A DNA stretch of 49,427 bases from Candidatus Omnitrophota bacterium (lineage in GTDB: Bacteria > Omnitrophota > Gorgyraeia > Zapsychrales > Zapsychraceae): contig JAGQKV010000004.1 of assembly GCA_020429915.1 (NCBI GenBank), positions 1-49,427 of the forward strand, written 5' to 3'. A program made the position numbers and the translations under genes. Shown here in pieces: positions 16,067 to 25,241 of this stretch. Within the stretch, counting starts at the first letter, position 1. Each line of letters starts with the position of its first letter. The notes beneath the pieces were generated by a model. The model did no database searches. It saw nothing but the letters and a program-made list of their open reading frames with translations, and had not been told where the DNA came from.

Positions 16067-17379
16067 AGAGCTTCTCCCACTAAGTCGTACGCCAAGGCGT
16101 CGAGAATCTTTACCTGAACAAATTCCCCGGCACGCAACGGCCGCGTCGATTGAACATATACCAGCCCGTCGACTTCCGGAGCGTCATACTGACTTCGGCC
16201 AAGGTACAGACCTTCCTCATTTTGTTGCTGCTCATCGATGAGCACCTCCAGGGTCCGCCCTACGTAGGCGGCCTGAAGCTCTTCCGATATTTCCTGCTGA
16301 ATGCTCATTAGCTCGTCCATCCGCTCTTTCTTGACTTTGTCCGGAACCTGATTCGACATGGCGGCCGCCGGGGTATTGTCTTCCCGGGAATACAGGAATG
16401 TCCCCATCTTTTCAAAACGGGTGGCACGGACAAATTCCTTCAGTTCGTCAAAATCCGCGTCCGATTCTCCGGGCAAACCGAGGATAAAGGTTGTGCGCAG
16501 ACTGCCTTCGGGAATCTTCGTTTTGAACTTTCGCATGAGATCAATCGTACCCTGCGTGCTGATATTTCGGTTCATGTCCCGCAGGATATGATCACTGATG
16601 TGCTGCAGAGGGATATCGATATACTTACAGATTTTATCTTCCTGAGCAATGACGTCGATGAGTTCATCGGTGACATGCGCAGGAAACGCGTATAGCAGAC
16701 GTATCCAACGAATGTTGTTGGTGACCTTCACCAATTCCTTCAGCAGCCGAGCCAGACTCAGTTCGTGGTAGATGTCCATGCCATAAGCCGTAATATCCTG
16801 ACCGATAATGTTTATTTCGGAAACCCCGCGGCGGTCCAGCTGACGAACTTCTTCGACGACGCTTTCTATGGTCCGTGAAACAAACTTCCCTTTGATTTTG
16901 GGAATAATACAAAAACTGCACTTGTTATAACAACTTTCGCTGATCTTCACATACGCGAAGTGCGACGGCGTCAGCGTGACATCGGACGGCATCGAAGTCC
17001 GGTCCAACCTTTGCGCTCCGATGATCGCGTCGATATCCTTAAATTCTTCAGCCAGCTCTTTATGGTAGCGCTGAGCGAGGCAGCCGGCGACGATAACCCG
17101 TTTAATTTTACCCTGCTTCTTCAGCTCCAACAAATCCACAATCGTGTCGAGCGACTCCTGCTTGGCTTCATCAATGAACGCGCAGGTATTGACAATCGCC
17201 ACCTCGGAGTCCTCAACGTCAACGATCCGGTGCCCTTGTCGCTTCAGGTTACTGAGTATGGTTTGAGAATCTACGGTGTTCCGGGCACAGCCGAGATTGA
17301 TCAAACCGATCTTCTGCCCCTGCGTGACACGTTCCTTCATAAAGTCTTTAGTCGTTTTCGTTCGCTCAATCATGGTCAT
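16063..17379 (-). CDS. rimO: Ribosomal protein S12 methylthiotransferase RimO
   Basis: 438 residues with the MTTase plan: an N-terminal domain (INLGCARNTVDS, then NTCAFIDEAKQES), a radical SAM core with the CxxxCxxC cluster in SESCYNKCSFCIIP, and a C-terminal TRAM domain. The N-terminal N-L-G-C-A-R-N motif and overall arrangement fit RimO, which methylthiolates Asp89 of S12, better than the tRNA enzyme MiaB. It is placed between the RodZ-like gene (20 bases) and pgsA (4-base overlap). Confidence 0.92.
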   Translation of the reverse strand: MTMIERTKTTKDFMKERVTQGQKIGLINLGCARNTVDSQTILSNLKRQGHRIVDVEDSEVAIVNTCAFIDEAKQESLDTIVDLLELKKQGKIKRVIVAGCLAQRYHKELAEEFKDIDAIIGAQRLDRTSMPSDVTLTPSHFAYVKISESCYNKCSFCIIPKIKGKFVSRTIESVVEEVRQLDRRGVSEINIIGQDITAYGMDIYHELSLARLLKELVKVTNNIRWIRLLYAFPAHVTDELIDVIAQEDKICKYIDIPLQHISDHILRDMNRNISTQGTIDLMRKFKTKIPEGSLRTTFILGLPGESDADFDELKEFVRATRFEKMGTFLYSREDNTPAAAMSNQVPDKVKKERMDELMSIQQEISEELQAAYVGRTLEVLIDEQQQNEEGLYLGRSQYDAPEVDGLVYVQSTRPLRAGEFVQVKILDALAYDLVGEAL

Positions 17380-17399
17380 GCGCCGCCGTCAATCATCCG

Positions 17400-18449
17400 T
17401 CACTTCGTAACCGACAATCCGTCTTTGGTAAAAGTCACGCTTTTGGCCTTACGATTTTTGCGTCCAAGCGTGCCGATCAACTTGCCGTTCAATTCAAATT
17501 CCAAATGTATAATGTTTTTGCCCTTAATTACGATGTCGCTATCAGCCTGCCAAGTCTCCACCGCGCCTTTGGCCAGCGTGGATTGAAAGACCGTCTTGTC
17601 GTCGGCCTTAACGCGCAGCCAACTGTCTTTCTGCGCCCTGACCGTAAGGCGCACGTCTTTTTGCGGCGTTTCTACCGGGGGCGAAACAACAACAGCTGGG
17701 GCAGCCGCAGATGCTGCTTGCGGACTCGGTCTCACGATGGGCTTAGGCCGGGGCGCGGTGACCTGCGGCTTGGGCGGCGTCACTTCCGGTTTTGGGATCG
17801 GCGCCGGGGCGACTTTCGGCTTCGGAGCCGCGGCGGGTTCGTTGCGCACCGGGGCCGGGGACACTGCCACGGGAACCGGCTCGGGTTTGACCCGTACGGT
17901 TTCTTTGGGCTTACGGTTTCTGAACGCCTTCGTCATGAACGTAATGGCGTGGAACAGCACGAAACAAAAAAGCAAAAAACCCAGCACGGTCATAATTTGC
18001 TTGCGCCGTTGATGGGTTAAATATTTCTTAAGCGTTTGTTTGACCTTGAATTCGAAGTCGGTGTCCACTTCCTGCTTGGTGACCTTGGGCAACTCCTCTT
18101 TTTGAAAGTCGTCGAGGACTTCGGAGACATCAATATTGAGATACTTGGCGTATATCTTCACAAAGCCTCTGATATAGAACGGCGACAAAGTCCCGATCGT
18201 ATAGTCATCTTCAATGGCCTTGAGCGCGTCCAAGGGAATCTTCGTCGTTTCGTGCACCGCTTCTAAAGAAAGGCCCTGCTCGATGCGCCGGTTTTTGAGT
18301 ATCAAACCTTTGCGTACCGACATACCCGACGATGCCGGCGGTTCGGAAACCGGCGTGACGGCCGGCTGCTGCTCCAGGTTTTCCTCCGGCAGCTGTTGTT
18401 CCCCGGACTTGGACTCTTCAATATCGATGTTGTGCTCGGTTTTACTCAT
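17400..18449 (-). CDS. rodZ: RodZ-like protein: HTH, single TM, Pro/Ala/Lys linker, DUF4115-type domain
   Basis: 349 residues from the ATG at 18449, which overlaps the ftsK stop by 8 bases and is preceded by a GGTGA-type site. An N-terminal Cro-like helix-turn-helix (about 44-110, IEQGLSLEAVHETTKIP) is followed by a basic cytoplasmic stretch, one membrane helix (VLGFLLFCFVLFHAI) and an 80-residue Pro/Ala/Lys-rich linker. The outer domain carries KDSWLRVKADDKTVFQ, typical of RodZ. RodZ links MreB filaments to wall synthesis in rod-shaped cells. Pairing with ftsK places cell-shape and division functions on one transcript. Confidence 0.82.
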   Translation of the reverse strand: MSKTEHNIDIEESKSGEQQLPEENLEQQPAVTPVSEPPASSGMSVRKGLILKNRRIEQGLSLEAVHETTKIPLDALKAIEDDYTIGTLSPFYIRGFVKIYAKYLNIDVSEVLDDFQKEELPKVTKQEVDTDFEFKVKQTLKKYLTHQRRKQIMTVLGFLLFCFVLFHAITFMTKAFRNRKPKETVRVKPEPVPVAVSPAPVRNEPAAAPKPKVAPAPIPKPEVTPPKPQVTAPRPKPIVRPSPQAASAAAPAVVVSPPVETPQKDVRLTVRAQKDSWLRVKADDKTVFQSTLAKGAVETWQADSDIVIKGKNIIHLEFELNGKLIGTLGRKNRKAKSVTFTKDGLSVTK

Positions 18450-20799
18450 TGTCATCACCCTGCATGTTATTCAGCAGCCATTCTTCCCGATCCACCAAGA
18501 TTTCCCGTGGTTTACTTCCGCAGTACGGCCCGATGATACCTTCCTGTTCCATCATATCGATCAAACGGGCCGCCCGCGTGTAACCCAGCCGCATCCGGCG
18601 CTGCAGTATCGAGACCGATGCCTGGTTGGTTTCCATCACCAGCCGGACCGCCTCGTCATAATATTCGTCCTTTTCTTCCGAGCCGCCACTCATACCGGCT
18701 TTTTGCGTCGTCAAGATCGTGTCGTCGTAACTCGGCGCCTGTTGGTCTTTAATAAACTGGATTACTTTGGTAATTTCCTCGTCCTTGACGAAATTCCCCT
18801 GACCGCGCGTAGGCTTCGAATCTCCCGGTTTTATGAAGAGCATATCCCCTTTACCCAACAGGCTTTCGGCGCCGTTCATATCCAAGACCGTCCGGGAATC
18901 GACCTTGGAGGCCACCTTAAAGGAAATCCGCGCGGGAAAGTTGGCTTTAATGACACCGGTGATTACATTCACCGAAGGCCGCTGGGTCGCCAGGATCAAG
19001 TGAATCCCCACGGCCCGCGAGAGCTGCGCCAAGCGGGTAATCGACCCTTCCACGCCTTTAGCGGCTACCTGCATCAGATCCGCCAGCTCATCGATGATCA
19101 CCACAATATAGTGCATGTGATGACCTTCCATGGCATTGTAGCCCTTGATATTCTTGGCCTTGACCTTTGATAGCCGCTTATAGCGGGCCTCCATTTCACC
19201 GACAACCCAGTTGAGCACATTCGAGGCCTTTTTGGTGTCGGTGACCGTGGGGCACAGCAAATGCGGGATGTCATTGTACATGGCCAACTCGACCATCTTG
19301 GGATCGACCATCACAAACCGCACCTCATCCGGGGAGGCATTCAACAATATTGACATGATAATGCCGTTGAGACAAACACTTTTTCCCGACCCGGTAGTCC
19401 CGGCGATCAGCAGGTGCGGCATCTCCGCCAGATCAGCCACCATGGGCTTGCCGCCGATATCCTTGCCCAAGGCGATCGTGAGTTTCGAGTCCGGCTTGCG
19501 AAACTCTTGGCTGACAAGAACTTCCTTCAAATAAACCGAAGCGGACGACGCATTCGGGACCTCGATACCGACCCGGCTTTTACCCGGGATCGGAGCCACA
19601 ATGCGAACCGTCGGGGCCTTCATGGCCAGGGCGATGTCATTAGAAAGGGTGGTAAATTTCTGGACCTTGACGCCGGGACCGGGCTCCAGCTCATAGCGCG
19701 TTATAGCCGGACCGCGTTCGATATCCACCACACGGGCTCCGACTCCGAAGCTTGCCAGTGTCTCTTCCAGACGCTTGGCGTCATTGATCAGATTGTTCTG
19801 AATCTTATCAGTGGAAACTTTGGGCGGGTCTTCCAGCAAATCCAGATTGGGGAGAGTGAATTCTCCGATCACCTGCGGCTCATCCACGTATTCTTCTTCA
19901 GCGTCATTTTCGTTCTTGGCTATGCGGATTTGCGGTTTCTTGGCGACGGGCTCCTCGTCTTCCTCGTATTCTTCCTCGTCATCATCTTCTTCGTACTCTT
20001 CCTCGTCCTCCTCGTATTCCTCCTCATCCTCGTCTTCTTCGTACTCTTCGTCCTCGTCCTCTTCGTATTCTTCCTCGTCCTCCTCCTCGTACTCTTCTTC
20101 GTCCTCTTCATATTCTTCCTCGTCCTCTTTTTCAACCGGCTTGGACTTGGCTGCGGGTTTGGGACGTGCGGCGGCGGTCGCTGCAGTGCCGGTGGAAAGC
20201 TTCACGGACGGCTTAAAAGCGGATATGTGAAAGTCCCCGGCCCTGATACTCTCCTGCAAGGCTTGAAACGATTCCACCACTTGCTGATACAGACGGACTA
20301 CCACCGGCGTGACCAGGACCTCTCCGGTGAGGATCAAAGCCAAGGCACCCAAGGTAATCAAGATGATATATGTGCCCACCGAACCCAGGTATTGCAATAA
20401 AAACTCCGATACGACCATCCCGGCCAGACCGGCGCGCTGGAAACGGTCGACCGACTCCTGGGACCCGGTCATGCTGAACAGGCTGCTGATGACGACAAAT
20501 AGCACCAAAAAGCTGAACAGCTTGGCCGGGGACAGCTCGATTTCGCGAGACGTGAACTTGTTCCAGCTCCAGAATAGGCAGAAGATGACAATGGAGTACG
20601 CGCTGTAGCCGCAGCAAAACAGGATAGAACCGGCAAGATAGGCACCGCTGATCCGGATTAAATTCTTGGCGGGAATATTCGGCTCCGAAGTGAACCAGGG
20701 AAGGTCCTGCGGGGTATACGAGATCAGGCTCGCGAATAAAATCATGCCGATGGCCAGCACGATTATCGCCTTAATTTCATTAATATGTTCTTCGCTCAT
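18442..20799 (-). CDS. ftsK: DNA translocase FtsK/SpoIIIE with acidic linker
   Basis: 785 residues. Four membrane helices (about 11-168) anchor it at the septum. The linker contains an uninterrupted tract of Glu, Asp and Tyr (225-283). The motor follows: Walker A GTTGSGKS (467-474) and Walker B VVIIDELADL (D571, E572). A winged-helix gamma domain at the C-terminus (RRMRLGYTRAARLIDMME) should read polarising KOPS-like sequences. It pumps DNA through the closing septum and activates XerCD. The motor looks fully active. It heads the ftsK-rodZ-rimO-pgsA-pgpA transcript; no clear promoter was found. Confidence 0.94.
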   Translation of the reverse strand: MSEEHINEIKAIIVLAIGMILFASLISYTPQDLPWFTSEPNIPAKNLIRISGAYLAGSILFCCGYSAYSIVIFCLFWSWNKFTSREIELSPAKLFSFLVLFVVISSLFSMTGSQESVDRFQRAGLAGMVVSEFLLQYLGSVGTYIILITLGALALILTGEVLVTPVVVRLYQQVVESFQALQESIRAGDFHISAFKPSVKLSTGTAATAAARPKPAAKSKPVEKEDEEEYEEDEEEYEEEDEEEYEEDEDEEYEEDEDEEEYEEDEEEYEEDDDEEEYEEDEEPVAKKPQIRIAKNENDAEEEYVDEPQVIGEFTLPNLDLLEDPPKVSTDKIQNNLINDAKRLEETLASFGVGARVVDIERGPAITRYELEPGPGVKVQKFTTLSNDIALAMKAPTVRIVAPIPGKSRVGIEVPNASSASVYLKEVLVSQEFRKPDSKLTIALGKDIGGKPMVADLAEMPHLLIAGTTGSGKSVCLNGIIMSILLNASPDEVRFVMVDPKMVELAMYNDIPHLLCPTVTDTKKASNVLNWVVGEMEARYKRLSKVKAKNIKGYNAMEGHHMHYIVVIIDELADLMQVAAKGVEGSITRLAQLSRAVGIHLILATQRPSVNVITGVIKANFPARISFKVASKVDSRTVLDMNGAESLLGKGDMLFIKPGDSKPTRGQGNFVKDEEITKVIQFIKDQQAPSYDDTILTTQKAGMSGGSEEKDEYYDEAVRLVMETNQASVSILQRRMRLGYTRAARLIDMMEQEGIIGPYCGSKPREILVDREEWLLNNMQGDDNE

Positions 20800-21140
20800 C
20801 CAGCCGCAATATGTTGGTATTAAGGACGTTAAATAAATGAACCAGCGGGTTTGGCGGACACCCCACCGATCTATTTTATCATAAGCCTATCCGAAGGATA
20901 CCAATAACTCATTACTTTTTTTGCCGATCATTCCTTATCCGCCCGGACCGTTTCGGCCGGCGTTGCGTCCAAGAGACTATCAGCTCAACGGCGGAATGAC
21001 ACCAATCAGGACTGAAATCGTATCGGCGTAGTTTCTCCAGGCCCTCATGACAGGGTGTTGGAAAAAACAAATAGGCGGGTCTCACGTGAAACCCACCTAT
21101 TTATCTTGGCGAACTCAACCTATCCGGACGTCTCAATAGT
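20800..21140. other. Intergenic region between ftsK and pnp
   Basis: 341 bases without a gene. The pnp terminator occupies 21062-21102. The remainder should hold the ftsK promoter. A TATGATAAAAT stretch on the minus strand near 20876-20886 is the best -10 candidate, but no convincing -35 pairs with it. A short TATCC/GGATA inverted repeat lies just beside it. I see nothing else. Confidence 0.6.
21062..21102 (-). terminator. Rho-independent terminator of rpsO-pnp
   Basis: On the minus strand a 15-base-pair stem (three G-U pairs included) with the four-base loop ACGU spans 21102-21069 and is followed by GUUUUUU (to 21062). It lies 39 bases past the pnp stop. Confidence 0.88.
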
Positions 21141-23276
21141 CTACTTTTGTGCCTGCGCCTTTTCCTCAGCATCCGCCTGCTTCTTGCTGAGATTCATCCG
21201 CTTCATTTGGTCGATCTCGACCAATTTGACCTTGAACTCATCTCCGACCTTCACAACCGAGTTGACGTCTTTGATGTATTCGTCGGCCAATTCCGAGACG
21301 TGAACCAGACCTTGACGTCCGGGCATGAACTCGCAAAAAGCCCCGAAGTTGGTGACTTTAGCGACCTTGGCGTTGTAAATCTTGCCGACTTGCGGCAATT
21401 CCACCAAACCGTCGATAAAGCTCTTCGCGGCCATCGCGGCAGCCGTATTAGCGGCGGCAATAAGGACATTCCCGTCATCGTCGATATCGATCGTTTCGGC
21501 ACCGGTTTCTTCCATGATCCGCTTGATCATCTTTCCTCCCGGTCCGATGACCTCCCCGATCTTGTCCTGCGGGACGGTGGTCGACAGGATCTTCGGCGCA
21601 AACTCACTGATATCCTCGGCCGGTTTGGAAATCGTTTGCGCCATCGAATCGAGGATGTGCAAGCGGGCCGTGCGGGCCTGTTCAATCCCCTTGATTAGGA
21701 CTTCTAACGGCAATCCCTGTACCTTCAGGTCTAATTGGATCGCCGTGATGCCCTCGCGGGATCCGGCCACCTTGAAATCCATATCCCCGTGGTGATCTTC
21801 CAGTCCCATAATGTCGCTCAAGAGGCGGTAATCGGAACCGTCATCCGTTAGGACCAGACCGATGGATATTCCGGCCACAGGATTACTGATCGGCACCCCG
21901 GCCGCCATCAGGCTCAAACAACCGGCGCAGACCGAGGCCATACTGGATGATCCGTTAGATTCCAGGATCTCGGATACGACCCGCACCGTATAAGGAAAGT
22001 CTTCCTTTTCCGGCATAACGCCCTTGATAGCCTTGGCGGCCAGAGCGCCGTGACCGATTTCACGGCGACCCGGTCCGCGGCTGCCGCGGGCTTCCCCCAC
22101 GCTAAAGGCGGGAAAGTTATAGTGCAGCATGAAATTGCTGTAGGTCAATGCCTGCAGACCTTCGACCATCTGCTCGTCGCGCTTGGTTCCCAGGGTCACG
22201 ACGGCCAGGCTTTGTGTTTGCCCGCGCGTAAAAAGCGCTGAACCGTGGGTGCGCGGGAGGAGATTGACCTCACTGGCGAGATCACGGATCTCATCGGACT
22301 TGCGTCCGTCCGCGCGCCGGTTTTGATCGAAAATGGATTTGCGGACAACATCATACTCGACCTTGTCGAACATCATGTGGATATGGCCGGCTGGCACATC
22401 CTGATCATCTACCTTATAGGCGTCGAAGACGCTCATGTCGCCGGTGAGTTCGTCCAATAGGGCGCGGCGGGCAGTTTCCCGCTCACCCTTGTCCGCGATT
22501 TGATACACCTTCTCAAGCTTCTGGGTACAGAGCTCCTCAACCTTGCCCTTGAGGTCCGGATGCGGATTGAACAACGGCACTTCCGCCTTGGGCTTACCGT
22601 GCGCGTCGCGAAAACTGTTCTGAGCATCGACCACCACCCCGAGATTTTCCTGAGCATACTTAAGTCCGTTGACAACAGCTTCATCCGGGGCTTCAAAACC
22701 TTCCCCCTCGATCATCACGATACTGTCCTTGGTCCCCACCACAAAAAGCTCAAGCTTGGCACTCTCCCGTTGCGCATAAGTGGGATTGAGGATGTATTCA
22801 CCGTCAACCATCGCGACACGAGCCGCACCGACGGGACCGCCAAACGGGATATCGGAAACGTGCAACGCTGCGGACGCCCCCACGGCGGCCAACACGTCCG
22901 GATCATTTTCTCCGTCGGAACTAATGACATTGCAGGTGACGACAACGTCATTGTAGAAACCTTCCGGGAACAGGGGCCGAATCGGCCGGTCAATAATGCG
23001 GGCGGTGAGGATTTCCTTTTGTGTCGGACGTCCTTCACGCTTAAAAAATCCACCGGGGATCTTTCCGGCGGCATAGGCTTTTTCCTGATACTCAACCATA
23101 AGCGGGAAAAAATCTATATCCGCCCTTGGCTTGGGTGACATACATACCGCCACGAGAACCGTCGTTCCGCCCAAAGTCACGGTCACGGAACCATTGGCCT
23201 GCTTGGCCAGTTTACCGGTTTCGAGGACCAGCTTCTGTTCCCCAAAGGGAATTTCTGTACTTTCGTTCTGAATCAT
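21141..23276 (-). CDS. pnp: Polyribonucleotide nucleotidyltransferase
   Basis: 711 residues, the same length as the E. coli enzyme. Two RNase PH domains are separated by an all-alpha domain: the first begins around residue 10 and the second around 310 (RADGRKSDEIR, GARGSRGPGRREIGHGALA). A KH domain (IGEVIGPGGKMIKRIMEETG) and an S1 domain (FGAFCEFMPGRQGLVHVSEL) complete the C-terminus. It degrades RNA phosphorolytically from the 3' end in the degradosome. A strong AAGGAG precedes the ATG. It follows rpsO by 80 bases, the widespread rpsO-pnp order, and ends at a strong terminator. Confidence 0.97.
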   Translation of the reverse strand: MIQNESTEIPFGEQKLVLETGKLAKQANGSVTVTLGGTTVLVAVCMSPKPRADIDFFPLMVEYQEKAYAAGKIPGGFFKREGRPTQKEILTARIIDRPIRPLFPEGFYNDVVVTCNVISSDGENDPDVLAAVGASAALHVSDIPFGGPVGAARVAMVDGEYILNPTYAQRESAKLELFVVGTKDSIVMIEGEGFEAPDEAVVNGLKYAQENLGVVVDAQNSFRDAHGKPKAEVPLFNPHPDLKGKVEELCTQKLEKVYQIADKGERETARRALLDELTGDMSVFDAYKVDDQDVPAGHIHMMFDKVEYDVVRKSIFDQNRRADGRKSDEIRDLASEVNLLPRTHGSALFTRGQTQSLAVVTLGTKRDEQMVEGLQALTYSNFMLHYNFPAFSVGEARGSRGPGRREIGHGALAAKAIKGVMPEKEDFPYTVRVVSEILESNGSSSMASVCAGCLSLMAAGVPISNPVAGISIGLVLTDDGSDYRLLSDIMGLEDHHGDMDFKVAGSREGITAIQLDLKVQGLPLEVLIKGIEQARTARLHILDSMAQTISKPAEDISEFAPKILSTTVPQDKIGEVIGPGGKMIKRIMEETGAETIDIDDDGNVLIAAANTAAAMAAKSFIDGLVELPQVGKIYNAKVAKVTNFGAFCEFMPGRQGLVHVSELADEYIKDVNSVVKVGDEFKVKLVEIDQMKRMNLSKKQADAEEKAQAQK

Positions 23277-23356
23277 TTCTTACTCCTTACGACTTGCGTC
23301 ATAGCCTTTAATCTTCAAATTCTCAACCGCCGAAAAGCAGCCTTCATGAAGAACGG

Positions 23357-23626
23357 TTACTTTCGCAGATTTAATTTTGAGATGGTTTCTTGATACTTTT
23401 CGGGGGCTTTTTTCTTAAGGTAGGCTAAAAGACGACGTCGCTTACCAATCATCGTGAGGAGACCTCTGCGGGAATGGAAGTCCTTCTTGTGCACCTTGAA
23501 ATGATCGGAGAGGTAATTGATCTTCTCGGTCAGCAGGGCGATTTGCACGGCCGGAGATCCGGTATCCTTGGAATGCGATTTAAAATCATCAATTATTTCT
23601 GTTTTCTTTTCTTTGATTAAGACCAC
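23357..23626 (-). CDS. rpsO: Ribosomal protein S15
   Basis: 89 residues, exact family length, with [19 protein letters not shown] and [11 protein letters not shown], the 16S-rRNA-binding signature. The start codon is GTG, fixed by a perfect AGGAGG eight bases upstream. S15 organises the platform of the small subunit and in several bacteria represses its own mRNA by binding the leader. Here the leader from the mapped-by-eye promoter is about 110 bases, long enough for such a structure, and pnp follows on the same transcript. Confidence 0.97.
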   Translation of the reverse strand: MVLIKEKKTEIIDDFKSHSKDTGSPAVQIALLTEKINYLSDHFKVHKKDFHSRRGLLTMIGKRRRLLAYLKKKAPEKYQETISKLNLRK

Positions 23627-23742
23627 TTTCGTTTCCTCCTGTCGGAACTTACAGTAATGGATAACCTAACCGGAGTACCTGTCCTTACAGCATACCCCAG
23701 TCCCGGCCACAAGCCGATCGATTACCCTCAGCTAAGGGCGGT

Positions 23743-23771
23743 ATTATACTATTAGTAATAGGGCAAGTCAA
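23743..23771 (-). promoter_or_regulatory. Sigma-70 promoter of rpsO-pnp
   Basis: Minus strand TTGACT (23771-23766), 17-base spacer, perfect TATAAT (23748-23743). The expected start is near 23736, giving a leader of about 110 bases before the rpsO GTG. A CCCUUAGCUGAGGG hairpin lies at its very 5' end. Confidence 0.85.
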
Positions 23772-23841
23772 GCTAATAGGTGGCTGGCAGCCTGTCGGCC
23801 CGGACCGCCCAAAGAATCCCATCATCATGAATCTTAATAAC

Positions 23842-24273
23842 TTATGAACCCTTGGCAATCTGTTTGGCGGCTCGCTTTCGGGTCTTCTTGGCAGTGGCGG
23901 CGCGTTTCGCGGTTTTACGGGCGGGCGCTGCGGTCGACTTGCGTGCGCTTTTCTTGGTGGATTTACGTTTTAATTTACTGCTGATAGACTTTTGTTCCCG
24001 CTCAAGTTTGTGGTACTGTTCAAGCAATTTCTTCAGGGCGGGCGAGGACTTTGAGGTATCGTTCAACTTCACATACTCCTTGCCGATGAGGTAATACAGC
24101 TTTTCCTTTTTGAGGGTGGTCGTGGTCACCTCGATTTGCATCTTGCCTTTTTGACTGAGCGTGATGATCTCATCCTCACCTTTACGCACGAGCTCGCCGA
24201 CCTCATGACCAAAGCGGATCAGCTGCTTTTTGGTTTTCTCCCACTCCTGTTTCACATCATAATTCTGGGCCAT
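23842..24273 (-). CDS. Small protein with a histone H1-like Lys/Ala tail
   Basis: 143 residues, not assigned to a family. The first 100 residues are charged and largely helical, with a long coiled-coil-like stretch (LLEQYHKLEREQKSISSKLK). The last 45 are Lys/Arg/Ala-rich with repeated KKSARKS, ARKTAKRA and KKTRKRAAK, like the C-terminus of histone H1 and of bacterial Hc1/AlgP-type proteins, which bind nucleic acid. AGGAGG precedes the ATG. It stands alone upstream of rpsO. DNA or RNA compaction is inferred from composition only. Confidence 0.7.
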   Translation of the reverse strand: MAQNYDVKQEWEKTKKQLIRFGHEVGELVRKGEDEIITLSQKGKMQIEVTTTTLKKEKLYYLIGKEYVKLNDTSKSSPALKKLLEQYHKLEREQKSISSKLKRKSTKKSARKSTAAPARKTAKRAATAKKTRKRAAKQIAKGS

Positions 24274-24334
24274 GGCCTGCCTCCTTTTACTTTTGCAAAT
24301 GTATTATTTCCATACACTTGAAAGGATATCATAG

Positions 24335-24369
24335 AACCGTTACTTTGCTAGTCCCCCAACGGTTTTTTT
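24335..24369 (+). terminator. Terminator-like hairpin upstream of a leaderless gene
   Basis: AACCGTT (24335-24341) pairs with AACGGTT (24358-24364) across a 16-base loop, followed by a T run to 24369 on the plus strand. No plus-strand gene lies upstream, so it may block antisense read-through into the promoter 15 bases downstream. The long loop makes it weak. Confidence 0.35.
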
Positions 24370-24384
24370 ACGGGATATTATCGG

Positions 24385-24413
24385 TTGCGCGCCTTGTCGG
24401 GAATGGTTATACT
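24385..24413 (+). promoter_or_regulatory. Sigma-70 promoter with leaderless start
   Basis: TTGCGC (24385-24390), 17-base spacer, TATACT (24408-24413). The ATG of the small gene begins at 24420, six bases past the -10 box. This is the same spacing as at cinA, so transcription should begin at the start codon. Confidence 0.65.
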
Positions 24414-24419
24414 AGAAAT

Positions 24420-24656
24420 ATGAAAGACGGCCTTATACTATTCGCTGGCATATGTCTCGTTTTCGGCATCATGATCTATGCCTTGGTCAAGTTTACACAG
24501 ACCCAATATTCCGCCCCTCAGAAATCCCGCGATGAAATCGTTCAGGACTACAAAGAAGAGCAGGATTACCGGCAGAACATGCAGGATATTGAACGGCGAC
24601 GCAAAGACATGATGCGAATGCAAAAACAGCGTATCCGCGACATGCAGCGCCGATAA
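24420..24656 (+). CDS. Small single-pass membrane protein with a charged coil
   Basis: 78 residues from the ATG at 24420. One membrane helix at residues 5-23 (LILFAGICLVFGIMIYALV) is followed by a highly charged helical tail rich in Arg, Asp, Glu and Met (IERRRKDMMRMQKQRIRDMQ). No family is recognised. The start is set by a promoter whose -10 box lies six bases upstream; a longer in-frame reading would begin before that promoter. It stands between two divergent/convergent minus-strand genes and ends 24 bases from the next one's stop. Confidence 0.65.
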   Translation: MKDGLILFAGICLVFGIMIYALVKFTQTQYSAPQKSRDEIVQDYKEEQDYRQNMQDIERRRKDMMRMQKQRIRDMQRR

Positions 24657-24680
24657 CCAGTCCTCTCCCCCTCGCCTCAA

Positions 24681-25106
24681 TCACGAATGTTCCTTCGCTG
24701 ATAAAATCCGGGCAGTCATTTCCTTTTCATACGAATCAATAATCTGATCCAACTCTTTCTTGCCGAGGAAGTGTGTTATGGCCGCGGCGATCGCCTCCAG
24801 TCTTTTTACCAGGTACAAATACTCGGGTCGCAGCTGATCGCCGCCGGAGTACTTCTTCTCCCGCGCCTTGGCGAATTTCTCAATTTTGTAGTCTTCGAAA
24901 GCCTGGACCTTCTTTTTGAATTCCACATTTCCGGACGCAGCCTTGAACTCTTCACTTCCTATGAGTTCTTTAAATAAGAATTCATCGACGACGTTTTGTG
25001 TAAAGTAACGGTCGATCCGATCCAGGTCCTCCTTGGTGGTTTTATAACACCAAACAAGATACCGCCGGATCAAATTTATTTCATTTTCGGGAAACTGATT
25101 GCTCAT
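24681..25106 (-). CDS. Conserved-looking hypothetical protein
   Basis: 141 mostly helical, charged residues with no motif I recognise. The ATG at 25106 is preferred over an in-frame TTG one codon upstream. Cys and His are too few for a metal site, and there is no signal peptide or membrane helix. It lies 135 bases downstream of the Cys-rich pilin-like gene and converges with the 78-residue membrane protein gene. Coding is supported by length, composition and absence of a better frame. Confidence 0.6.
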   Translation of the reverse strand: MSNQFPENEINLIRRYLVWCYKTTKEDLDRIDRYFTQNVVDEFLFKELIGSEEFKAASGNVEFKKKVQAFEDYKIEKFAKAREKKYSGGDQLRPEYLYLVKRLEAIAAAITHFLGKKELDQIIDSYEKEMTARILSAKEHS

Positions 25107-25241
25107 CAATTCAATTCTCGCTATGCGGCTACAAACTTTCGGGGAAATCTCTTTGGGCAGATGTAACTATGGGAATGTACGTGTGACGAAGCGACCCCTT
25201 GGAAGATTTTGAAGCGAAGCAGTAACTGACCCAAACACCTG

